The notes under the pieces were generated by a model. The model had not been told where the DNA came from. It was given only the letters and a program-made list of their open reading frames with translations, and searched no databases. A DNA stretch of 64,000 bases, taken from Leclercia sp. S52 (lineage in GTDB: Bacteria > Pseudomonadota > Gammaproteobacteria > Enterobacterales > Enterobacteriaceae). Position numbers and translations under genes: made by a program. Positions 56,882 through 64,000 of the stretch are shown piece by piece; the first letter of the stretch is position 1; every line of letters begins with the position of its first letter. The stretch spans positions 2,294,001 through 2,358,000 of the forward strand of contig NZ_CP152474.1 of assembly GCF_039727615.1 (NCBI RefSeq), read 5' to 3'.

Positions 56882-58957
56882 TTATGGCCGCCGTAACAGC
56901 ACGATACTGCGGCCTGGCAGCGGAAAATCAGTATCCGGGATCACCGCCTGCCCCAGATGTTCATCCCCGGCAGTACTCAGCTCCAGCACCCAACCCTCTT
57001 TACCGCTTTCCGGGATACGGAACGGCACCGCCCCTTCGTACGGGTTGATCAGCAGCAGCACCTCATGCCAGATCCCCTTTTGCCCATGCAGATCGGCCCG
57101 GGTGAGATGGAGCCCCAGCGTGGTGCCCTCGTCCCAGTGCTCTGGCAGCTGTAGCCCACCGCCGGCATTGAACCAGGTGATCTCCATCCCGTCACGCCAG
57201 CTCTCGCGGTGCAGCAGCGGCTGGCTGGCACGCAGCTTGATCAGATGCCGGGTAAAATTGCGCAGCGCCTCGGCGCTTTCCGGGAGATTCTCCCAGTGTA
57301 CCCAGCTAATCTCACTGTCCTGACAGTAGCCGTTGTTATTCCCCAACTGGCTCCGGCCAAACTCATCCCCGGCCAGCAGCATCGGCGTGCCGTGGGAGAA
57401 GAGCAGCGTGGTGAGGAAGTTACGTTTCTGCTGTTCGCGCAGGGCGTTGATCTGCTCGTCGTCGGTGGGACCTTCAACACCATAATTCGATGACCGGTTA
57501 TCATTGTGGCCGTCGTTATTATCCTCGCCGTTGGCCTCGTTGTGCTTCTCATTGAACGAGACCAGATCGTTGAGGGTAAAACCGTCGTGGGCGGTAATAA
57601 AGTTAATGCTGGCCCACGGGCGACGCCCGCGCTGGTCATACAGATCCCCGGAGCCGAGCAGCCGCGCGGCAAAATCGGAGGAGACGTTATCCCCGCGCCA
57701 GTATTCCCGCACGGTGTCGCGATACTTGTCATTCCACTCGCCCCAGCCCGGCGGGAAGCCCCCCACCTGATAGCCGCCGGGGCCAATATCCCAGGGCTCG
57801 CCGATCAGTTTCAGCTTCGAGAGAAGCGGATCCTGCATCATGGCATCGAAAAAGCCGCCGCGCTGGTCGAACCCTTCCGGCTCGCGTCCGAGGATGGTGC
57901 CGAGGTCAAAGCGGAAGCCGTCGATATGCATCGACTCGGCCCAGTAACGCAGGGAGTCCATCACCATCTGCAGCACCCGTGGGTGCGAGGTATTCACCGT
58001 ATTGCCGGTGCCGGTATCGTTCACATAGTAGCGATGCTGGCCGGCAATGGTGCGGTAGTAGGAGAAGTTGTCGATTCCCTTGAACGACAGCGTTGGGCCC
58101 AGCTCGTTGCCCTCGGCGGTGTGGTTATAGACCACGTCGAGGATCACCTCAATACCGGCATCGTGGAAGGCGCGCACCATGTCGCGGAACCCCTGAATGC
58201 CGTTCGGGCCGCCATAGCGCGACGCCGGGGAGAAGAAGTTCAGGGTGTTATAGCCCCAGAAGTTTTTCAGCCCCCGCTCGAGCAGATGCTGATCGTCCGG
58301 GAACGCATGCACCGGCAGCAGCTCAACGGAGGTGACGCCGAGGCTTTTGATGTAGTCCACCGTGGCTTTATGCCCCATCCCCTCAAAGGTGCCCCGCAGT
58401 TCAGGCGGGATCGCCGGGTTGAGCTGGGTAAAGCCCTTCACGTGGGTTTCATACAGGATGGTGCTGGACCACGGCACCGCCGGGCGATGTGGATCCTGCC
58501 CGTCGAACACCCGCGGGTCGATGACCCGACATTTTGGGGTATAGGGCGCGCTGTCCCGGGTATCAAAGCTGAGATCGAGATCGTCATGCCCCAGCTCATA
58601 GCCAAAATGGGAAGGGTTCCAGATAAGCTCCCCGGTCAGCGCCCTCGCATAGGGGTCAATCAACAGCTTATGCGGGTTAAAACGGTGCCCGTTTTCCGGA
58701 TCGTAAGGGCCATACACGCGATAGCCGTACAGCGCGCCCGGTTTCAGATCCGGGACATAGCCATGCCAGACTTCGTCGGTGTACTCCGGTAACTCCAGGC
58801 GGGCAATTTCAGTTTTACCACTCGGGTCAAACAGACACAGCTCAACGCGTTCGGCGCAGGCCGAAAAAAGGGCGAAATTCACCCCTTTGTCATCGTAGTT
58901 GGCACCCAGGGGATAACTCTGCCCAGCCTGGATTTCATAGATTTTGTCAAATGCCAT
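56882..58957 (-). CDS. glgX: Glycogen debranching enzyme GlgX
   Basis: The 691-residue GH13 enzyme has an N-terminal CBM48 (SYPLGANYDDKGVNFALFS), then the barrel with VVYNHTAEGNE, nucleophile Asp in DGFRFDLGTILGRE, acid Glu in LIGEPWDIGPGGYQVGGFPPGW and the third carboxylate in NFITAHDGFTLNDL. It removes alpha-1,6 branches from phosphorylase-limit dextrin and releases linear malto-oligosaccharides. The ATG at 58957 follows AGGGAGAGAC. It is the last gene of the treZ-treY-glgX operon, 29 bases after treY, and so supplies TreY with substrate. Confidence 0.94.
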   Translation of the reverse strand: MAFDKIYEIQAGQSYPLGANYDDKGVNFALFSACAERVELCLFDPSGKTEIARLELPEYTDEVWHGYVPDLKPGALYGYRVYGPYDPENGHRFNPHKLLIDPYARALTGELIWNPSHFGYELGHDDLDLSFDTRDSAPYTPKCRVIDPRVFDGQDPHRPAVPWSSTILYETHVKGFTQLNPAIPPELRGTFEGMGHKATVDYIKSLGVTSVELLPVHAFPDDQHLLERGLKNFWGYNTLNFFSPASRYGGPNGIQGFRDMVRAFHDAGIEVILDVVYNHTAEGNELGPTLSFKGIDNFSYYRTIAGQHRYYVNDTGTGNTVNTSHPRVLQMVMDSLRYWAESMHIDGFRFDLGTILGREPEGFDQRGGFFDAMMQDPLLSKLKLIGEPWDIGPGGYQVGGFPPGWGEWNDKYRDTVREYWRGDNVSSDFAARLLGSGDLYDQRGRRPWASINFITAHDGFTLNDLVSFNEKHNEANGEDNNDGHNDNRSSNYGVEGPTDDEQINALREQQKRNFLTTLLFSHGTPMLLAGDEFGRSQLGNNNGYCQDSEISWVHWENLPESAEALRNFTRHLIKLRASQPLLHRESWRDGMEITWFNAGGGLQLPEHWDEGTTLGLHLTRADLHGQKGIWHEVLLLINPYEGAVPFRIPESGKEGWVLELSTAGDEHLGQAVIPDTDFPLPGRSIVLLRRP

Positions 58958-58986
58958 AAAGTCTCTCCCTCGAACAGTAATAATCA

Positions 58987-61503
58987 TTAGCCGCGGGCCA
59001 GTAACACCCGCCAGCAATCCTGTGCATCACTCAATTGCAGGCTTTCGCCTAAGACCAGGGTTTCACCGCTGAAGCAGTCCTGATAGCTGCGCCCGGCGAG
59101 ACCGGGCGGAAGAACCACCTCAGTCTGGCCCCACAGGGCCGCACCGGTAACCGGGAACGCCTGCGCGGCGTTGGCCAGCGCCAGCCGCGGTGCCACCACA
59201 ATCAGCACGTCATCATCATCCACGCGGGCAAAGGCAATGGCCTTATCCGCCCGCTCACCGCGGGTGAGCAGCGCCATATAGCTGCCCAGACGGAACAGTG
59301 CCGGTTTGCGCTGGCGCAGATGGAGCAGCGTGCGGGTGACGGAGAGCTTCAGCTGCCCGTCCAGCCAGCTCGCCTCGCGGGCGGCAATCTGCCGATCCGC
59401 CGTCTCCAGCTGCTGACGTAGCTGGTCAAAATCGGGTTCGCGACGGTTATCAGGATCGACGAGGCTAAAGTTGAGCCCCTCGCTGCCCTGATAAACATCC
59501 GGCACGCCCGGGGCGGTGAGTTTGATCACCGTCTGGCTCAGGCTGTTCACCAGCCCGGCGCGGATAAACGGACGCAGCGAGGTGCTGAAGTCTTGCAGGA
59601 AATCCTGATTCTCCGGCGACAGCAGATGGCGGGCGTACTCCAGCACCACCGTTTCATAGGCTTCGTTGCTGTCCACCCAGTCGGTGCGCAGCTTGGCCTC
59701 GCGCAGTGCCTTCTCCACAAAGGCCAGGAAACGCTCCTCCAGCGCGTTCAGCCCCGCCGCATCCTGCGGATCCAGCTCCGGCGGCCAGACGCCCGCCAGC
59801 GCCTGATATAGCATCCAGGTGTCGGCAGCGCGCGGTGCCGTACCATCATTCAGAAAACGCACGTGGGTCTGGTTCAGCTGCTGCCAGCGGGTCACGCACT
59901 CTGCCCACACCTCCGGCGCTTCGGTCAGGCTGTAAAGCCGGGCGCGGGCATCTTCCCCGCGCTTGGTGTCGTGGGTCGAGGTGCCGGAGAGCGCATCCGG
60001 CTGACGATCCCGCCGTGCGGTCATCTCGGTGTGGAAACGCGTCAGCGAGAAGGCGCGCGGCACCGGCTCGGCACCCACTTCATTGAGGGCCAGATCCATG
60101 TGCTGGCGGAAGAACAGCGTATCCTCCACCGATTTCGCCATCAGCGGCCCGGTCAGCTGCTGAAAACGGGTGCGGAAATGGGTGGCGGTATCGCGGGCCT
60201 CCTCAGAGACCTCACCGGTCAGAATGCGGACCAGCAGCGCGATGGCCTCGGGATCGGCGCTGACCGTCGACACCACGTGGTTCAGCAGCCGCACGTCCGC
60301 GGCAGACATCCCCTCCGCGGTGCCGTAGGTGCGGTATACCGGGAAGGCCACCAGCAGCTCGCGCAGGGCCAGCCGCAGGGACTCCTCTTCGATGGCTACG
60401 CCTTCGGTCTGCGCCAGATTTGCCGCCAGCTTCAGCAAGGTGGAAAACTCCCCGGCGAAGTTTCGGTCCACCATCAACAGCCGCGCGTCACGCAGCTCGG
60501 CGTCCATATCCACCGGGCGGCCCATCACTGTGTCATAGGCCTGGCGCAGGCCGTCGATTTTGTCGTCGTCGATCAGCACTTCTGACAGCGAGGCGATAAA
60601 TTCGTAGCCGGTGGTGCCGGAGATCGGCCAGTCTTTAGGCAGGTTCTCGCCTTTACTGAGGATTTTCTCCACCGTGATATAGCAGTCGGGGCCCGCCTCC
60701 TGACGCAGACGCTGCAGATAGGCTCGCGGGTCGGCCAGCCCGTCCACGTGATCGATGCGCAGCCCGTCCACCGCGCCCGAACGCACCAGGTCGAGGATCA
60801 GCTTGTGGCTGTCATCAAACACCGCGTCGTCCTCAACCCGCACGCCCACCAGACCGGTGATCTCGAAAAAGCGTCGCCAGGAGAGATCGTTCGGGGCATC
60901 GCGCCAGCTGGTGAGCCGCCAAGGCTGCTGGTTATGCAGTCGGGTAATGGCCGCCGGATCGCGAAGGCTAAGCACCTCCTCTTCCCGCCCTTCCCAGCTT
61001 TCAGGGGTCAGAGGGTAGAAATTGTCGAAATAGGCCAGCGCCGGTTTACCGGTCTCAGGGTCGGGCTGGACAGTAATCTCGCCGTTCGCCAGCACGACGT
61101 CAAAGTCATCCCCGAGAAACGGCAGCGTCAGCCGGCGGGACCAGTCGATATCGAAATGACGGGCGTAGCGGCTCTTCTCCCCGTGCTCAATCACATCCCG
61201 CCACCAGCCGTTTTCCAGCGAGGTGGACATGTGGTTCGGCACAATATCGAGGATCAACCCCAGCCCGGCCGCCTTCAGGGCGCTGACCAGCCGTTCAAAT
61301 CCGGCGCGGCCGCCGATAGCGGGGTCAATCTCGTTGGCATCGGTAACGTCATAACCGTGCGTCGAATCCCGGGCGGCAGTAAATATTGGCGAAGCATACA
61401 GATGGCTGATGCCGAGCTGTTGCAGATACGGCACCAGACTGGCGGCACGATCGAAGGTCATGCCGTTGCGAAACTGAATACGCCAGGTCGCTGTTGGGAT
61501 CAT
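58987..61503 (-). CDS. treY: Maltooligosyltrehalose synthase TreY
   Basis: The 838-residue GH13 enzyme opens with the typical ATWRIQFRNGMTFDRAASLVPYLQQLGISHLYASPIF split by family motifs such as STHGYDVTD. The catalytic region shows VPNHMSTSLENGWW, GLRIDHVDGLADP and ITVEKILSKGE. It turns the reducing-end glucose of malto-oligosaccharides into a trehalose unit. Its ATG shares one base with the treZ stop (TGATG), so it is translationally coupled. The frame is intact over its whole length. Confidence 0.95.
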   Translation of the reverse strand: MIPTATWRIQFRNGMTFDRAASLVPYLQQLGISHLYASPIFTAARDSTHGYDVTDANEIDPAIGGRAGFERLVSALKAAGLGLILDIVPNHMSTSLENGWWRDVIEHGEKSRYARHFDIDWSRRLTLPFLGDDFDVVLANGEITVQPDPETGKPALAYFDNFYPLTPESWEGREEEVLSLRDPAAITRLHNQQPWRLTSWRDAPNDLSWRRFFEITGLVGVRVEDDAVFDDSHKLILDLVRSGAVDGLRIDHVDGLADPRAYLQRLRQEAGPDCYITVEKILSKGENLPKDWPISGTTGYEFIASLSEVLIDDDKIDGLRQAYDTVMGRPVDMDAELRDARLLMVDRNFAGEFSTLLKLAANLAQTEGVAIEEESLRLALRELLVAFPVYRTYGTAEGMSAADVRLLNHVVSTVSADPEAIALLVRILTGEVSEEARDTATHFRTRFQQLTGPLMAKSVEDTLFFRQHMDLALNEVGAEPVPRAFSLTRFHTEMTARRDRQPDALSGTSTHDTKRGEDARARLYSLTEAPEVWAECVTRWQQLNQTHVRFLNDGTAPRAADTWMLYQALAGVWPPELDPQDAAGLNALEERFLAFVEKALREAKLRTDWVDSNEAYETVVLEYARHLLSPENQDFLQDFSTSLRPFIRAGLVNSLSQTVIKLTAPGVPDVYQGSEGLNFSLVDPDNRREPDFDQLRQQLETADRQIAAREASWLDGQLKLSVTRTLLHLRQRKPALFRLGSYMALLTRGERADKAIAFARVDDDDVLIVVAPRLALANAAQAFPVTGAALWGQTEVVLPPGLAGRSYQDCFSGETLVLGESLQLSDAQDCWRVLLARG

Positions 61504-63278
61504 CAGGTCGGTTCTCCTTGTGCAAAACGTACAATAACGGTGTTCGCGAGCAGTTCCGTGCGGCCTTCCGGCCAGGCAAACAGCGTTTCACCGGCTATAT
61601 CGGGCATCGATTGTTCCTGGTCACCCGCATTGAGCGCCAGGGTCAGCGTGCCCTGTGTAAATGTCCAGCTCACTACCACACAGCCCGTGGCGGTTTTCAG
61701 CACCCTGCCGTTACCGCCCTGTGCCCCGGCCAGCAGCGGTACAATCGCCCGCTGGCGCAGCTGCAACAGCTGTTGGCTAAAGCGCAGCCAGCGCTGGCCG
61801 TCAGGTTGGTTGAGTTTGTCCCAGTCCAGTTTCGAACGGGCAAAAGTCTCCGGCGCGTTGGGATCCGGCACCGTCTCGTCGTGATCGCTGAACTCTTTCG
61901 CGCGGCCTTCCCGCACCGCGCGCGCCAGATCCCCGTGGAAATCGGTAAAGAACAGGAACGGTTGGGTTTCACCAAACTCCTCGCCCATAAACATCAGCGG
62001 GATATGCGGAGACAGCAGCAGCGCGGCCATCAGTACCCGGGTGCGTTCTTCCCCAATCAGGCTTAACAGACGATCCCCCCTGAGCACGATTACCTACCTG
62101 ATCGTGATTCTGGATGAAATCGACGAAGGCCACTGGCGGTTGAGCGATACTTTTCACTCCCCGTGGCTCTCCGGTCTGCGGGGAACGTTCCCCCCTGATA
62201 AGAAAAGCCCTCAGCGAGCGCCCGTGCCACCCAGTTTTCTGGTTTTTCAGCAAAATCCTGGTACCAGGCGTGGGTTTCTCCGCTGGCCATCACGTGTACA
62301 GCGTTATGCAGATCGTCATTCCACTCCCCGGTAAACAGCGGCACGCTGCCATCCTCCTCACGCGGATGGAGAAACACCACGTTGCGGCTGTCTTCAGTGG
62401 TGAGATGCACCGGCCGGTCGGTGATGGCGGCGCGGATGCGGGTGGCGATCTCAATCAGCACGTGGGTGTCGGAGGTATCCTCAATCTGATCGATGGCGTC
62501 AAAGCGCAGGCCGTCGAAACGAAACTCCGTCAGCCAGTACAGCGGCGCATCGACTATAAACTGACGCACCGGCGCGAGATCGTAAGCGATGCCGTTCCCC
62601 CAAGGGGTCATGCGTTCCGGATGGAAAAAGTCCGGGGCCAGTTTCGGCAGATAGTTACCCTCGGGCCCGAAATGGTTAAGCACAATATCCAGCACCACCG
62701 ACAGACCGAGGCCGTGAGCGGTATCAACAAAGGCTTTCAGCTCGTCCGGCGTGCCGTAGGCGCTGTGCGGGGCATACAGCAGGACGCCGTCGTAGCCCCA
62801 GCCGCGATTCCCCCCCGGACTGGGAGAGCGGCATCAGCTCAATCATGGTGATGCCGAGCGAGGCCAGATACGGCAGTTTGTCGGCGGCCGCGCGGAAGGT
62901 GCCTTCCGGGGTAAAGGTCCCGATATGCAGCTCGTAGACCACGCTCTCTTCCCAGGGTCGGCCCTGCCAGTGGGTGTTGCGCCAGACATAGCTGTGAGGA
63001 TCGCAGACCAGCGACGGGCCGTTGACATCACTTTGCTGGGCGCGGGAGGCCGGATCGGGCACCGCAGTGCCGTCGGGCAGGATAAAGCTGTAGGCTGAAC
63101 CGGGGGCAACGTTGTTAACCGTCAGTTCAAATCCGCCGTCACCGGTCGGGTGCATCGGCAGTGTTTCGTCGTTCAGGCGCAGGGCAATTTGCTGCTGACC
63201 GCTGGCCCACAGATGAAAGCGAACGCTGTTCGCATCGCTGTACTCACAACCCCAATACCTAATAGATTTAGCAGTCAT
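61503..63278 (-). pseudogene. treZ: Maltooligosyltrehalose trehalohydrolase TreZ, three frameshifts as read
   Basis: The product is about 590 residues when corrected, the normal TreZ length. The N-terminal domain starts MTAKSIRYWGCEYSDANSV. The GH13 barrel has DIVLNHFGPEGNY, nucleophile Asp in DGLRFDAIDQIED, acid Glu in VLIEIATR and DFIQNHDQVGNR. It releases trehalose from maltooligosyl-trehalose. Frame breaks at seven C (62810-62816, six expected), six C (62190-62195, five expected) and six C (62075-62080, five expected). Corrected joints read GGNRGWGYDGVLLYAPHSAYG, EGFSYQGERSPQTGEPRG and NRAQGDRLLSLIGEERTRV. The ATG at 63278 follows GAGGTGG. All catalytic residues survive, and intact treY downstream argues for sequence error. 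Confidence 0.88.
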
Positions 63279-63458
63279 TCCACCACCTCGTTTGACCCAT
63301 GATCCTCGGGTTGCCTGGCGTTTATCGCGAAGCAGAGGGAAAAAGAGAAAATGCGCTGACGTGATGCAGCGCATGAACATCAAGCATAGACCAGGAAAAT
63401 TAATGTGAGATGGGTCACTGCGAAGGGTGTGGTCGAGATAACTATTGGACACTGTCGG

Positions 63459-63497
63459 CTCCCTCTCCCTTGAGGGAGAGGGCTGGGGTGAGGGGGG
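63459..63497. repeat. Intergenic inverted repeat
   Basis: A perfect 10-bp inverted repeat CCCTCTCCCT/AGGGAGAGGG (63461-63482, two-base centre) is followed by CTGGGGTGAGGGGGG. It is a common extragenic repeat type of proteobacteria. It lies in the 490-base gap upstream of treZ. Confidence 0.7.
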
Positions 63498-63520
63498 AAC
63501 CGACGACACCGGTGCAACAT

Positions 63521-63750
63521 GCCGGGTGGCGGCTACGCCTTACCCGGCCTACGAAAAGGTGCGGTCTGTGTTGCCGGGTGGCGGCTGCGCCTTACCCGGC
63601 CTACGAAAAGGGTGCGGTTTGTGTTGCCGGGTGGCGGCTGCGCCTTACCCGGCCTACGAAAAGGGTGCGGTCTGTGTTGCCGGGTGGCGGCTGCGCCTTA
63701 CCCGGCCTACAGAAACGTAGGCCCGTGCAAGCGCAGCGCCGCCGGGCAGA
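63521..63750. repeat. Array of four REP units
   Basis: Four near-identical units begin at 63521, 63573, 63626 and 63679, with a period of 52-53 bases. Each starts GCCGGGTGGCGGCTRCGCCT and continues TACCCGGCCTAC plus a short spacer. The last unit is followed by an inverted half (GTAGGCCC...GCCGCCGGGCAG, to 63750). The internal spacers are themselves repeated, so this is a tandem REP/BIME array and not CRISPR. Confidence 0.9.
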
Positions 63751-63768
63751 AACGTCTACGGGAGTGAA

Positions 63769-64000
63769 TTATGCCGGTTCCGGCAGTCTGAAGCTGGCGA
63801 TGCTCTGGGTCAGGTGTTTCGCCTGCTCTTCCAGCGAGGCGGCTGCGGCCGCGGACTCCTGCACCAGGGCGGCGTTTTGCTGGGTCACACCGTCCATCTC
63901 GGTCACGGCCTGGCCGACCTGGCCGATACCACGGCTCTGCTCTTCCGAGGCCACCGAGATCTGCTCCATCAGCGTGTTTACTTTATTGACCGAGTTGATG
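63769..64000 (-). CDS. Methyl-accepting chemotaxis protein, C-terminal part
   Basis: The frame runs off the window edge. The visible 76 residues are the end of an MCP signalling coiled coil: [33 protein letters not shown], interrupted in practice by nothing and followed by the methylation-helix region [16 protein letters not shown]. It ends in FRLPEPA and lacks the NWETF-type CheR/CheB tether seen in high-abundance receptors. The ligand domain is outside the window. Confidence 0.9.
   Translation of the reverse strand, partial: INSVNKVNTLMEQISVASEEQSRGIGQVGQAVTEMDGVTQQNAALVQESAAAAASLEEQAKHLTQSIASFRLPEPA

Noticed and set aside
57506..58792. Open frame of 428 codons opposite glgX
   Set aside because: It is an antisense shadow of a strongly conserved enzyme and has no ribosome site or motif.
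63521..63750. Possible CRISPR array
   Set aside because: The spacers are nearly identical from unit to unit, the unit is a known REP type, and no cas gene is present.

Overview
The window looks like chromosome from an enterobacterium of the Enterobacter/Lelliottia/Leclercia type. Base composition is fairly GC-rich. Tam, DigH, HipBA, Gcd, GlgX and TreYZ read as close relatives of enterobacterial proteins, and enterobacterial REP-type palindromes sit between genes. The genus is an inference. I see no tRNA, rRNA, phage structural genes, insertion sequences or CRISPR.

Layout. 0-3.1 kb: an exported alpha/beta hydrolase and an OmpR/EnvZ-type two-component pair. 3.3-8.5 kb: a CcdA-thioredoxin fusion, tam, a NudK-like hydrolase, a DeoR regulator, a decayed hipBA-like locus and a lipoprotein. 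8.9-14.9 kb: an autotransporter, a two-gene YeeE/YedE transporter, a CSS-EAL c-di-GMP phosphodiesterase and a GrxB-like protein. 15-19.4 kb: an ICL/PEP-mutase protein, a disrupted ada, a DapF paralogue with both catalytic cysteines replaced by serine, and an MFS exporter. 19.5-24.6 kb: a lower-GC block with two dynamin-like GTPases and a histidine phosphatase. 24.7-31.4 kb: two LysR regulators, nitronate monooxygenase, a DHA2 exporter, a haloperoxidase-like hydrolase and an aminotransferase. 31.4-34.6 kb: a Fur-box-controlled pair (YncE-like propeller and TonB receptor). 34.6-41 kb: intact hipBA with four evenly spaced operators, next to a gene of about 1266 codons that joins a glycoside hydrolase, a glycosyltransferase and a UDP-galactopyranose-mutase-like flavoprotein. 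41-48 kb: a LuxR regulator, an amidase, and a gcd-cydA-cydB operon that links periplasmic glucose oxidation to a bd-type quinol oxidase. 48-56.9 kb: a DHFR-fold protein, digH, GH43, Old Yellow Enzyme with a divergent LysR, MFS, a metallophosphoesterase and a VF530 protein. 56.9-63.3 kb: a treZ-treY-glgX operon making trehalose from alpha-glucan. The end holds a REP array and the C-terminus of a chemotaxis receptor.

Reading-frame quality is the most striking global property. I count 18 places where a clear gene changes frame. Every one is a single extra base in a homopolymer (16 are G/C runs of 6-7 where 5-6 is expected, one is C5 for C4, one is T6 for T5). A common technical cause is the simplest explanation, although a mismatch-repair-deficient lineage is possible. 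Genes with one such lesion are listed as CDS over their full inferred span. Genes with two or more lesions, or with another defect, are listed as pseudogene, meaning broken as read. Two lesions are of a different kind and may be real: a 169-bp tandem duplication in ada and an in-frame amber codon in gcd.
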